Counted from the stretch's first letter, positions 1-7,101 are shown. The stretch is DNA of 8,500 nucleotides from Euryarchaeota archaeon UBA257 (GCA_002498985.1 DAJO01000003.1:1-8500), one strand, 5' to 3'. Notes: generated by a model not told the origin, from the letters alone. Program-made: numbers and translations.

Positions 1-1
1 G

Positions 2-1822
2 GTTACAAAGAATTTCACCCCCGGTCATCTAGTTTTCACAACACCTGGAGGGCCTGAAGAAAAGCCAGAAGGTGTATCCGATCAAACTTGGAGATTTGAT
101 CATTGGACGGTTAATCTTGACTTTTCGGAAGCCCCAGGCGGAAATAGCATACCTCAAGAAACTCCGCGTTATTGGACTGTAGATGCGCCTAGAACCGTTA
201 CAGCAGAGATGTGTGCACCGTATAATGCAACAGCAGGAATTGGAGACTCTGTAACTGTAAAAGCATCATTGGATGGTGCACCTAAAGTCAGAGACTCAGT
301 AGTTCTTGTAACCAACGTAATACAAAGATATGATTTAGAAGCCAACACAGAGACAATTCTCTCTTTATACCCTGGACAAGAGTATCAACTTGATACAATT
401 ATAGAAAATACAGGCAATGGAGCAGATCGCTATGATATGGCTGTGGGTTCTATCACAGATCAGGATGGGAACTCGGATGTTTGGGACGTAGTAATACCTA
501 GAATTCTTTTCCAAGAATTAGATAGAGACGAGTCTCAACAGATTCCGATAATGATAAATGTTCCAGAAGAAACATTGGCAGGACAGTATACTATAGTGAT
601 TGAAATATACAGTGAAGAATCATTCGAAGGAACAAAACTCAGGGATTTAGTTACATTACAGGTTGAAGTGGTAGAGTTCCATGACATGAGAATAACTGTT
701 GATCCAACTGTTGAAAGTAGAATTAAAACAACAGCTCCAGGGAGAGTAGTTAGATTTACAATGAATGTGACAAACTTTGGTAATGTTGCAGATCAACCTA
801 CGGTGCACAACCATACTGTAGATGGTGCAGGTTGGGATTCAGCACCGGGATTGAATGCTTTGAGCTCATGGCGAATTGATTACGCCTTGCTAGAAGGATT
901 CGGCAGCGAATACCCAATAGAACGGCCTTGTGTGGTATTGATGCAAGGAGAACCGCTCCCAAGTAATATGTGTTACAAAGATTCCAAAGGAAGGGTTACA
1001 CTCCCTTTAATGCCTTCATACACTACATTACAGTTAGTTGCAATAGTTACAATAGACCCAACTGCTGCCTTAGCAGATAGAGAAATTGGAATCAAATTAA
1101 AGTCAAGTTTTGGTGACTCTTTGTCAGGCGGCGACTTCGATGAAACAGCAATTTGGGAAGATTCCTGTACGATCGATATGAATGGCGATGGCTTCCCAGA
1201 TAATTATCGCCCTAATTGTGATACCAACGAACAGGTCTTAGAATTAAGACTCAGAGCACCGGATTTACAGATTTTAAGTGTTGATGTTGGCAAGACGAAA
1301 GGCGAGATAGGGGATATGCTTTCAGTAACTGTTTCAATCCTGAATGACGGAAATTCTCATGCAACTGATGTGAATGTAATCTTGTGCGTAGGGCAATCAG
1401 TTAACTCAATTAAAAAAAATGGTTGTGCTGAGGAAAATGTAGCATACCGTCAATTAATTGAGGCAATAATGCCAACGACTTCAGACGATGAACCACCTCT
1501 AATCACCTTACTATACTTAGTTGAGGCAGGTACTCATGAAGTAGTAGTAGTAGTTGATCCAGATAATATTATTGTTGAAACCGACGAGAAAAACAATTTC
1601 AAATCGGCAGGAGATATGGGTTCAAACAACGGAGTTTTAGATGTTGGTGTTGAAATTATTGCAAGATATTCAGTTCCAGCTATAATACTCGGGGCGACAT
1701 TTGCATTAATTGCAGTGGCCGGTGTTGTTATGTATGGTAGAAGAATGGAAGCATTGGACCGCTTTGCAGAGAAAAGCAGCATGATGTCAAATCTTGATGA
1801 CGATTCAGATACTCAATTTTGA
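2..1822 (+). CDS. Surface/secreted multi-domain Ig-like (NEW3/CARDB-type) protein with C-terminal membrane anchor, 5' partial
   Basis: The frame is open from the left edge (first full codon at 2) to TGA at 1820-1822, giving 606 visible residues; the true start and any signal peptide lie outside the window. The internal ATG at 209 is not a credible start because coding-like sequence precedes it in frame. Visible residues about 110-225 and 226-300 look like NEW3-type beta-sandwich modules (patterns such as ENTGNGADRYD and VTNFGNVADQP). Residues about 420-540 look like a CARDB module, ending in the usual VDPDN-I-VETDEKNN signature. Between them a DxNxDGxxD calcium-binding-type loop (residues 392-400) is flanked by Cys389 and Cys406. 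A single hydrophobic helix (about 558-579) is followed by Arg-Arg and a short acidic tail, so most of the protein should face outside. This build is common in archaeal cell-surface proteins; the ligand or role is unknown. It converges with the regulator gene 17 bp away. Confidence 0.85.
   Translation, partial: VTKNFTPGHLVFTTPGGPEEKPEGVSDQTWRFDHWTVNLDFSEAPGGNSIPQETPRYWTVDAPRTVTAEMCAPYNATAGIGDSVTVKASLDGAPKVRDSVVLVTNVIQRYDLEANTETILSLYPGQEYQLDTIIENTGNGADRYDMAVGSITDQDGNSDVWDVVIPRILFQELDRDESQQIPIMINVPEETLAGQYTIVIEIYSEESFEGTKLRDLVTLQVEVVEFHDMRITVDPTVESRIKTTAPGRVVRFTMNVTNFGNVADQPTVHNHTVDGAGWDSAPGLNALSSWRIDYALLEGFGSEYPIERPCVVLMQGEPLPSNMCYKDSKGRVTLPLMPSYTTLQLVAIVTIDPTAALADREIGIKLKSSFGDSLSGGDFDETAIWEDSCTIDMNGDGFPDNYRPNCDTNEQVLELRLRAPDLQILSVDVGKTKGEIGDMLSVTVSILNDGNSHATDVNVILCVGQSVNSIKKNGCAEENVAYRQLIEAIMPTTSDDEPPLITLLYLVEAGTHEVVVVVDPDNIIVETDEKNNFKSAGDMGSNNGVLDVGVEIIARYSVPAIILGATFALIAVAGVVMYGRRMEALDRFAEKSSMMSNLDDDSDTQF
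1175..1201 (+). other. Calcium-binding-type DxNxDGxxD loop inside the surface protein
   Basis: The codons give D-M-N-G-D-G-F-P-D, the spacing of EF-hand, dockerin or thrombospondin type-3 calcium loops. Cysteine codons at 1166-1168 and 1217-1219 bracket it and could form a disulfide that pins the loop. Calcium binding is inferred from the motif alone. Confidence 0.5.
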
Positions 1823-1839
1823 ATAAACGCTTAATTTAG

Positions 1840-2574
1840 TTATTTGATTAACCACCAAGGAAGAGGAGTATCCTTGTCTGCAGAGACAAAGTTGTCATTA
1901 TTGATTACAAAATCTTTCATCAATCTATCTCGAATATTTTCCATGATATCTTCGGCATGAGATTCTTGAATTCTTAGATTCTGTGAGAATATATCCAAGT
2001 CTAATGGCCTTCTTGGTTGTGTCATCATCTCTCTGGCCATTATTCTCTCTTCATATGATTCAGCGTTTTCTGTAACTTCTTTTGAGGTTTTCAGCATTAT
2101 TTGTTGATGTAAAGCGATAATAGCATCTCTTTGCCTATCTATTTTCTCAAGTGACGAATCTAAGTCTGATAGTATATTCATTGCTTCTGACATTGATAAA
2201 TCTCTTCTAGTACCTAAACGATCTATTACCGAATCTAATTCTCTTGGTAATTTATTTGAAAGCCTCATCGGGCCACCCGCAGGGATAGTTCTATGTTCTG
2301 CTTTGAATAGTTCTGGCCCCAAATCAAGTCTCAAAGAAAACGATTGATTTACTTTGTACATTTTCTTTGGAGGCCCACCTTTTTCTGAAGGAACTATTTC
2401 AGATTCAATAAAACCTGCTTTTTCTAAGACTTTGATATGTTTCATTACTGCTTGCTGACTAATATCTAGTAATTCTGAGAGTTGTAATGGATAATGCGGT
2501 TCCTTGACTAGGTGCTGTAAAATACTTCTTCTAGCTTTATTTTCTAGTATAGTCATAGCCTCGTCAAAGTCCAT
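1840..2574 (-). CDS. ArsR/SurR-like winged-helix transcriptional regulator
   Basis: A 244-residue protein when started at the ATG at 2574; a TTG at 2586 would add four residues (MVSG). The ATG is preferred because the extra codons overlap a likely operator. Counted from the TTG, residues about 8-80 form an ArsR-type winged helix: helix 1 with NKARRSILQHL, a recognition helix around SQQAVMKHIKVLEKAGFI, and a wing hairpin at GGPPKKMYKV. The next segment (LRLDLGPELFKAE) and a long helical, coiled-coil-prone C-terminal half (about 120-190) match the layout I recall for Pyrococcus SurR, which is of similar size. SurR senses redox state through a CxxC pair in its DNA-binding domain. This protein has no cysteine at all, so any signal must differ. 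It ends in an unusual PLPWWLIK. It follows the top6 operon on the same strand after a 70-bp gap that holds its own promoter signals. The family is secure; the ligand and targets are unknown. Confidence 0.85.
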   Translation of the reverse strand: MDFDEAMTILENKARRSILQHLVKEPHYPLQLSELLDISQQAVMKHIKVLEKAGFIESEIVPSEKGGPPKKMYKVNQSFSLRLDLGPELFKAEHRTIPAGGPMRLSNKLPRELDSVIDRLGTRRDLSMSEAMNILSDLDSSLEKIDRQRDAIIALHQQIMLKTSKEVTENAESYEERIMAREMMTQPRRPLDLDIFSQNLRIQESHAEDIMENIRDRLMKDFVINNDNFVSADKDTPLPWWLIK

Positions 2575-2578
2575 ACCA

Positions 2579-2595
2579 CTTACCAACCTGAAGTT
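2579..2595. promoter_or_regulatory. Candidate SurR-type operator at the regulator's own promoter
   Basis: Plus-strand reading is CTT-acc-AAC-ctgaa-GTT, which matches 8 of 9 fixed bases of the Pyrococcus SurR consensus GTTn3AACn5GTT. The core is also a perfect inverted repeat (CCAAC-ctgaa-GTTGG, 2583-2597). A further GTT half-site sits at 2601-2603 with the same 5-base spacing. The site lies just upstream of the ATG at 2574, about 20-30 bases from a TATA-like box, so bound protein would cover the probable transcription start. Autoregulation is inferred. Confidence 0.45.
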
Positions 2596-2609
2596 GGGTA
2601 GTTAGGGGG

Positions 2610-2620
2610 TATCTAAAAAC
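2610..2620 (-). promoter_or_regulatory. TATA-like box for the winged-helix regulator
   Basis: Minus-strand gtttttagata lies in the 70-bp gap between the membrane-protein stop and the regulator. Its centre is about 40 bases before the ATG at 2574, which would give a leader of roughly 14 bases. A second AT-rich candidate, cataaaat, lies at 2631-2638. The T-run at 2615-2619 could also help end transcription of the upstream operon. Confidence 0.35.
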
Positions 2621-2656
2621 CCATTTAACGATTTTATGAGAGTAAAGGTGTTCGTC

Positions 2657-3487
2657 TTAATCTCCATCATCCCAATTTTCCCAATCACCATCGCTTTCTT
2701 TGAAATTATTATTTTCTTCAGAACTCTCGTGTTCCTCAACAAAATCTTTCATTTTTTGTCTAGTGGCATCTGAATTATCATCAAGGGATAATTCATTCTT
2801 AGTTACCTCGGCCTTTTCTATATCTAAAAAAGGAGCAGGAACTTTATGATCTTCTGCGGTAGAGTTGTATTGTTTAAACAATTGATCGGTAGTCATTATT
2901 TCTTCTTTTATTATAATTTTTTGAGATTTTTTATCCTTTTTCCGCCAAACCACAAACCAGCCAATTAATGCTATAATACCTAAGGGGAACCCTAAACAAC
3001 AACTAATCATTGAGATTAGTATTATTTCATCGGAAATCAAACTAGATTGTATTTTTAGATCATCCAAGACCCACAAAGTATTATTTCCTTGATTATGAAA
3101 TATGTATTCTGCATCTCCAGATACTTCAAAAATTATTACAGGGACAAAAACTAAATCGCCACTTGAATCAGGTCTTTTATTCATTTTTTTTATCGAACTA
3201 AGCGATGTTCCAATAATTTCTCCACCGTCTTGGTCGAATAATTTAACTTCATTTTCCTTTATTTCATTACCTTCTAATGAGACAACGGTGTAGAATCTAA
3301 TTTTCTCTAATTGTGCTGTTCCCTCTTCTCCACTTTCTAATTCTAGTAAGTTATTTTCTTCCACATTCATTTTCTGAATAATTTTATCAGTAGACTCTCC
3401 ATAAGTCCCAACAAAAACTAAAATCAATATTATTGAAAGTCCGCTAAGGCGCTTAACCCATAGTTTGGCGCCACTCTTCATGGCCAT
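2657..3487 (-). CDS. Two-segment membrane protein of unknown function, last gene of the top6 operon
   Basis: I do not recognise this 276-residue protein. Residues 1-13 are basic (Lys4, Lys8, Lys12, Arg13) and are followed by a hydrophobic stretch at 14-30 that reads as a signal peptide or signal anchor. Residues about 31-150 would be extracellular, hydrophilic and mixed alpha/beta, with no cysteine. A second hydrophobic helix at about 155-181 contains Cys163-Cys164 and ends in WRKKDKK, which places the C-terminal 95 residues in the cytoplasm. That tail is highly acidic, with Glu/Asp/Asn-rich runs and the end sequence DGDWENWDDGD. The start is ATG at 3487 or the ATG two codons later (3481); neither has a clear Shine-Dalgarno site. 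The gene begins 32 bp after top6A on the same strand, so read-through from the top6 promoter is likely. The location suggests, but does not show, a link to chromosome or envelope biology. Confidence 0.75.
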   Translation of the reverse strand: MAMKSGAKLWVKRLSGLSIILILVFVGTYGESTDKIIQKMNVEENNLLELESGEEGTAQLEKIRFYTVVSLEGNEIKENEVKLFDQDGGEIIGTSLSSIKKMNKRPDSSGDLVFVPVIIFEVSGDAEYIFHNQGNNTLWVLDDLKIQSSLISDEIILISMISCCLGFPLGIIALIGWFVVWRKKDKKSQKIIIKEEIMTTDQLFKQYNSTAEDHKVPAPFLDIEKAEVTKNELSLDDNSDATRQKMKDFVEEHESSEENNNFKESDGDWENWDDGD

Positions 3488-3519
3488 AGACAGTGGGGCC
3501 TACATTTCAGATTTGGCAA

Positions 3520-4629
3520 TCAATAACCTAAACCGATATCTGCGAGTTTTTCAGGTAGATACGTATCAGTAACGAAATCAAGACCATATTTGGCAAGAGA
3601 CTGTTGTTCGGCCTTCTTTCCAATTTCTTTCATCAGATTTATTTGATCTTTCCAGTATCCCGTATTGAATCGAGGATCTGTTAACTCTGAGTCTAAGGCG
3701 CTAAGATCTTGTTTAGTAAGCTCGTCACTTGGTAGGTCATAGGCCAGAATATCATCTGCTGTAATCCCTAAATATTGAGCACCTTTGGTGGCTAAGTACT
3801 CAGAGATATGAGCAGTTTTAATCGCTCCATAAGCTATACTTGCATATATCCTAAAAGACCAAGGGTCACAGTCAGCAAACACAATAATTGGTTTATTCCA
3901 TTCTTGACTCATCCTTTTCATTATTCTTCTTGTTGATCTAGCTGGCTGTCCTTTAAGATGTATTAATGCACATCTTGCTTCTTCATCAAAACCATTTTCT
4001 ACCAACCTATCGAACATACCACCGGTTTCTATTGCCATAATGAAATCTACATCTTCCTCAATCAAAGTTAATTTTTCGGCTTCTACATTGTATGGTACCC
4101 CATAACCAGAATCTCCAACATCATCTCTACAATTTATTCTCATCCAATCACCTTTTCGATTTCTTTCTTCAAAGGTAACATTACCGATTATTCTTGCTCC
4201 ATCTTCTTCAGGTCGTAACTTAAAATCCTCTCGAAGACATTTGGTTACAATTTCTAAATCTTCGGCTAAATTATTACTTTCATTTTGCGAACCGAATTTG
4301 CCATGCCCCCATGCTTCACTAATGTAATACATTTCTCTCAGAGTAGATGACTTGCCGGAGTCTATCATTTGTTCGATAAATTCAGTCACATGTAATGAAC
4401 GCAACAGTTGTCTTGCCGAGCCAAGACTTGTCGCGTCCCTAGTGCTCTTTTTTTTACCATATTTGTAAACGCCTAATTTATTATCAAATCCAATATTTGT
4501 TTTGGATCTAACAGGTAGAGTCATAGATGGAGGAACGCCCTTTTCCATTTTGTTATGCATTTCCGAAGCAATATCTTTCAGTGCATCTTTTACTTCTTCT
4601 TTTGTTTTTCTTTGTCCAACGATACTCAT
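3520..4629 (-). CDS. top6A: DNA topoisomerase VI subunit A (Spo11-type cleavage subunit)
   Basis: This 369-residue protein has the normal family length. Top6A makes the 5'-phosphotyrosyl double-strand break in the A2B2 type IIB topoisomerase. The N-terminal winged-helix (CAP-like, 5Y-CAP) domain holds the active-site motif LREMYYI; by alignment with Spo11 (RDIFY) the catalytic residue is the second tyrosine, Tyr102. The Toprim domain follows, with acidic metal ligands in IETGGMF (Glu201) and FADCDPWSF (Asp253 and Asp255), then a RIYASIAYG helix typical of archaeal Top6A. No key residue is missing. The ATG overlaps the top6B stop in an ATGA and is preceded by GGAGGG six bases upstream, so it is translationally coupled to the ATPase subunit. 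The identification is firm. Confidence 0.97.
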   Translation of the reverse strand: MSIVGQRKTKEEVKDALKDIASEMHNKMEKGVPPSMTLPVRSKTNIGFDNKLGVYKYGKKKSTRDATSLGSARQLLRSLHVTEFIEQMIDSGKSSTLREMYYISEAWGHGKFGSQNESNNLAEDLEIVTKCLREDFKLRPEEDGARIIGNVTFEERNRKGDWMRINCRDDVGDSGYGVPYNVEAEKLTLIEEDVDFIMAIETGGMFDRLVENGFDEEARCALIHLKGQPARSTRRIMKRMSQEWNKPIIVFADCDPWSFRIYASIAYGAIKTAHISEYLATKGAQYLGITADDILAYDLPSDELTKQDLSALDSELTDPRFNTGYWKDQINLMKEIGKKAEQQSLAKYGLDFVTDTYLPEKLADIGLGY

Positions 4630-6695
4630 TCAGATCCCTCCTCAAAATCAGCGAAAATATTTATTCCATCTGAATTATTAGTTTCTTCCTTTTCTACTAA
4701 TTCTCTCTCAGATACAACCTCATTGACCTCTTGAGATTCAGATTCAGAAATTTCATTCCTGATAGCGGTTAAGGCTTCGCTTTTTCGTATTTCTTCAAGT
4801 ATTTTCTCATCTATCTTAGTTGCACCAATGATGTCTCCATTCCCTCTGAAGAAAATATCTGTATCTGTCCAATCTCCTTTACTAAGACCAGATAGTGATA
4901 CGCTAATTGTTGTCGAAGTGCCCGGATTTAGGGTATCAAGGCGCCAAGCCCATATCCCCCTCGCCTCTTTCCTTCCTCCATTTGAATTTTCAACCATAGT
5001 TATATTTTCATTTTCAGGCCATTTTAGAAGAATTGTATAGGCCCTTGCCCTTGCTGTATAATTGAATATTTTAATTGAACACGTAGCGAGTTTTCTTTCT
5101 TTATCCCACCCCAATTCTTCTTCACAAAATACTGCATTCATTATTTGAGTTATTACAGGTGCTAAGTCAGGCTCTTCTCTCCCTAATATTTTTGATGTTT
5201 TCTTAGCAATCTCAGGAAGAATTACATTAACCAATTCAAATTTTTCCTTTGCTTTTTTCCGTTGATCTTTCTTTTTTAGATGGTTCTTTAATCCTCTTCC
5301 GACTTCTAAAAGTCCTTTCCTGATTTCATCAAATACTTCTTCATTATCAGCCACAGCCTCTTTAGCTTCACTAGTGAATTGAACATTGGTAGAAGCGAGA
5401 TGGATAAGTACTGCCGCCGCCCCCTTTGGTAAGCCCTTTCCCCCCGGATGATCTAAACCATATCTTTTCCAATCAATAGACTCAATTGCCTTCGTTAATG
5501 CACAACCTCCTTGTTGATACATTAGAGGAACCCTATTTGCAAATCGTAATACTTCTATTGGACCATCTGCAGAAATATCTCCTCCGAAAACAAGTCCCAC
5601 TTCAATCTGAAATGGATTACCCTGACTAACTGTTGGAAGTCTTGTTACTGTTGATGCAAATCTTGAATCAATAGCCTTAGAAAGTCCCTTTTTAATCAAT
5701 AAATCATCAATTGGTGACAGGCAATCTGTAGGCGGAGGAAGTAACTTAACCTTCTGAAAAGATGCAATTAATTTTTTGGCATCTTCTGAATTAATTCTTT
5801 TTGGCACTCTATCATCTTCTATCGCAGAAGTAGACAGAACTTCTTTCGCAGCTCTCACGCTAACTCCTGAGAAATTATGCCTAAGGAAAGAGGTCATTTT
5901 CCTCTGTTCTGATTCTCTTAACATTCTTTGTAGCGTACCTAATTGTATCCCGTGTGGATGGGGTTTAATTTCTTCGACCACTCTCGGCAACCTTTCACTG
6001 GTTCTGATCCATTTCCCTTCTTCTAGGATTTCCCCATCTCTTCCTCTAACTATTAGGCTGATTGTCGCATGTGGATTTACTATTGATGTCATTCTAAGAT
6101 ATTGATATACAGATTGCTTACCACGTTGATATTTCGCTTTCATGATTGTCGATATTTTCAATCCATGCCGAACTTCTTCTCCCGTATTTTCATCAATCCA
6201 TACTTCTCTTCTTTCTTTTGATTTAATCGCCCTATTTTTCCTAGTATCTAGGCCTAGCTCTACAAATACAGCCGAGGAATCATTGGCGATTTTTGAAATT
6301 ACACGAGTTTTGGCGCCAGTAGTTAGTTGTGCATACATTACAACGCCAGTTATTCCGATACCTTGCTGACCCCTAGTTTGACGAATTGCGTGAAATCTTG
6401 AACCTAATAGAAATTTTCCAAATACATTTTCAATGGCATCTCTCGGAATTCCAGGGCCATTGTCCTGAGATATCAATTCTATATCTTCACCCTTCAATCT
6501 ATTAATTTCAACCACAATATTTGGCAAAATTCGCGCTTCTTCACAAGCATCTAAAGAATTATCAACAGCTTCTTTAACAGCTGTAATTAAAGATCTTTGA
6601 AGGGAATCAAATCCTAGGAAGTGTTTATTCTTCTCAAAGAACTCACTAACTGCTATTTGTTTTTGTTTTCCGGATATATCTCTTGCATCCACCAT
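4626..6695 (-). CDS. top6B: DNA topoisomerase VI subunit B (GHKL ATPase subunit)
   Basis: The ATPase half of topoisomerase VI: ATP binding dimerises it and gates strand passage through Top6A. I start it at the ATG at 6695 (689 residues); the frame also allows a GTG at 6710, but that codon precedes the GGAGGG that serves the ATG. Counted from the GTG, the GHKL fold (about 20-260) shows the N-box KEAVDNSLDA (Glu47, Asn51), the G1 box DNGPGI (83-88) and the G2 glycine loop RGQQGIGI (113-120). The H2TH domain spans about 280-330. The transducer domain includes FTSEAKEAV with Lys450 matching the gamma-phosphate-sensing lysine. A C-terminal Ig-like domain (about 540-615) has WRLDTLNPG as in methanogen Top6B. 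An extra acidic tail of about 55 residues follows and ends in INIFADFEEGSE. Top6A is the next gene, overlapping by 4 bp. The identification is firm. Confidence 0.97.
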   Translation of the reverse strand: MVDARDISGKQKQIAVSEFFEKNKHFLGFDSLQRSLITAVKEAVDNSLDACEEARILPNIVVEINRLKGEDIELISQDNGPGIPRDAIENVFGKFLLGSRFHAIRQTRGQQGIGITGVVMYAQLTTGAKTRVISKIANDSSAVFVELGLDTRKNRAIKSKERREVWIDENTGEEVRHGLKISTIMKAKYQRGKQSVYQYLRMTSIVNPHATISLIVRGRDGEILEEGKWIRTSERLPRVVEEIKPHPHGIQLGTLQRMLRESEQRKMTSFLRHNFSGVSVRAAKEVLSTSAIEDDRVPKRINSEDAKKLIASFQKVKLLPPPTDCLSPIDDLLIKKGLSKAIDSRFASTVTRLPTVSQGNPFQIEVGLVFGGDISADGPIEVLRFANRVPLMYQQGGCALTKAIESIDWKRYGLDHPGGKGLPKGAAAVLIHLASTNVQFTSEAKEAVADNEEVFDEIRKGLLEVGRGLKNHLKKKDQRKKAKEKFELVNVILPEIAKKTSKILGREEPDLAPVITQIMNAVFCEEELGWDKERKLATCSIKIFNYTARARAYTILLKWPENENITMVENSNGGRKEARGIWAWRLDTLNPGTSTTISVSLSGLSKGDWTDTDIFFRGNGDIIGATKIDEKILEEIRKSEALTAIRNEISESESQEVNEVVSERELVEKEETNNSDGINIFADFEEGSE
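4636..4641 (-). promoter_or_regulatory. Shine-Dalgarno site of top6A
   Basis: GGAGGG on the minus strand, six bases before the top6A ATG and inside the last codons of top6B. Together with the ATGA overlap it points to coupled, near-equal synthesis of the two subunits. Confidence 0.7.
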
Positions 6696-6702
6696 TGTCT
6701 TT

Positions 6703-6708
6703 CCCTCC
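6703..6708 (-). promoter_or_regulatory. Shine-Dalgarno site that fixes the top6B start
   Basis: GGAGGG on the minus strand with a seven-base spacer to the ATG at 6695. The alternative in-frame GTG (6710) lies upstream of this site, so the ATG is the better start. It is the same hexamer as at top6A, while the regulator, the membrane protein and the dehydratase show no comparable site. Confidence 0.7.
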
Positions 6709-6810
6709 ACTTGGTCCTCCCATGTCCTAATGACCTGGGGCCAACTTGTGATGAGTACATGGGAACTCGATAGGCTATTGAAACATGCGCCTGTTGAAAT
6801 GAAGAAAGAC

Positions 6811-6818
6811 TATATTTT
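6811..6818 (+). promoter_or_regulatory. TATA box for the small CBU_0592-like gene
   Basis: TATATTTT with an upstream purine stretch. Its centre is about 24 bases before the ATG at 6838, close to the usual archaeal TATA-to-start-site distance, so transcription would begin at or near that ATG and the mRNA would be essentially leaderless. Confidence 0.45.
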
Positions 6819-6837
6819 CAATGATTTTAGAATGGGC

Positions 6838-7101
6838 ATGATTGATGCCATTGTCAGTATTGCTCAAAGTGAATTAATTGCCTATGTAGGGATGATATTA
6901 ATCTTAACAGCATTTTTTTTGGAGACCAGAGATGTTCTCCACAGCAAGGCAGTGCCTTACCTAGGATTGATGGCATCAGGCTCAGGATTGTTAGCGGTCC
7001 GCGCTTACTTTATTGATGAATGGGCATTTTTAATTTTAGAAATAGCATGGTTTATTGCTGCAATTTGGGGTGTTTGGAGCATTTCTAAGAAAAAAGGTTA
7101 G
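6838..7101 (+). CDS. Small three-helix membrane protein, CBU_0592-like
   Basis: Starting at the ATG at 6838 gives 87 residues, the size I expect for this small uncharacterised family. The frame opens earlier (ATG at 6730, 123 residues), but the added 36 residues lie over a TATA box and have no membrane segment. From the later start, helix 1 is about 12-28 (ELIAYVGMILILTAFF), helix 2 about 41-60 (YLGLMASGSGLLAVRAYFI), and helix 3 about 62-82 (WAFLILEIAWFIAAIWGVW), ending in a basic KKKG. The glycine pattern in helices 1 and 2 and the late Glu-x-x-Trp match CBU_0592-type proteins seen in bacteria and archaea. The molecular function is unknown. It is divergent from top6B, and its last 17 bases overlap the end of the convergent dehydratase gene. 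A run of eight T (6913-6920) lies within it but the frame is intact. Confidence 0.65.
   Translation: MIDAIVSIAQSELIAYVGMILILTAFFLETRDVLHSKAVPYLGLMASGSGLLAVRAYFIDEWAFLILEIAWFIAAIWGVWSISKKKG
7085..7101. other. 17-bp tail-to-tail overlap of two coding sequences
   Basis: The TAG of the small membrane protein (7099-7101, +) and the TAG of the dehydratase (7085-7087, -) overlap, so the final five codons or so of each gene use both strands. A run of six A (six T on the minus strand) at 7090-7095 may act as a terminator tract for the dehydratase transcript. The overlap shows how compact the genome is. Confidence 0.7.

Larger units (their letters stand above)
6696..6837. promoter_or_regulatory. Divergent intergenic/promoter region between top6B and the small membrane protein
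   Basis: If the plus-strand gene starts at 6838, this is 142 bp of shared upstream sequence. The clearest promoter-like element is TATATTTT at 6811-6818, preceded by purine-rich gaagaaagac (BRE-like). On the plus strand it sits about 24 bases before the ATG at 6838. On the minus strand the same AT-rich patch (gaaaatatag) could drive top6B with a leader of roughly 90 bases. The open frame from the ATG at 6730 through this region gives a 36-residue extension with no recognisable domain. Confidence 0.4.

Noticed and set aside
1541..1555. Trinucleotide run of GTA repeats
   Set aside because: It encodes a beta-strand of valines in the CARDB module, where such hydrophobic runs are normal; too short to treat as a phase-variable repeat.
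1534..1782. Minus-strand open frame opposite the surface-protein C-terminus
   Set aside because: It is antisense to the CARDB domain and membrane anchor, and its Ser/Thr-rich composition is what a complement frame would give.
3184..3191. Homopolymer of eight T in the operon membrane protein
   Set aside because: It encodes Lys-Lys in a continuous frame; the protein is intact from signal segment to acidic tail.
4448..4455. Homopolymer of eight T (A8 in top6A)
   Set aside because: The frame continues intact through a Lys-Lys-Lys stretch and the protein is full length, so there is no frameshift or programmed slippage signal to support.
5776..6105. Plus-strand open frame opposite top6B
   Set aside because: It lies wholly antisense to the conserved GHKL/H2TH coding region, has no ribosome-binding site or domain, and is explained as a shadow frame. 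The same holds for the plus-strand frames at 4828-5040 and 6142-6369.
2657..6710. Possible defence or reverse-gyrase-like module around a GHKL ATPase plus Toprim protein
   Set aside because: All motifs, lengths and gene order match ordinary housekeeping topoisomerase VI; no nuclease or other defence partner is present.
6913..6920. Homopolymer of eight T within the small membrane protein
   Set aside because: It encodes Phe-Phe and part of Leu in helix 1 with the frame intact on both sides; not a terminator or frameshift.
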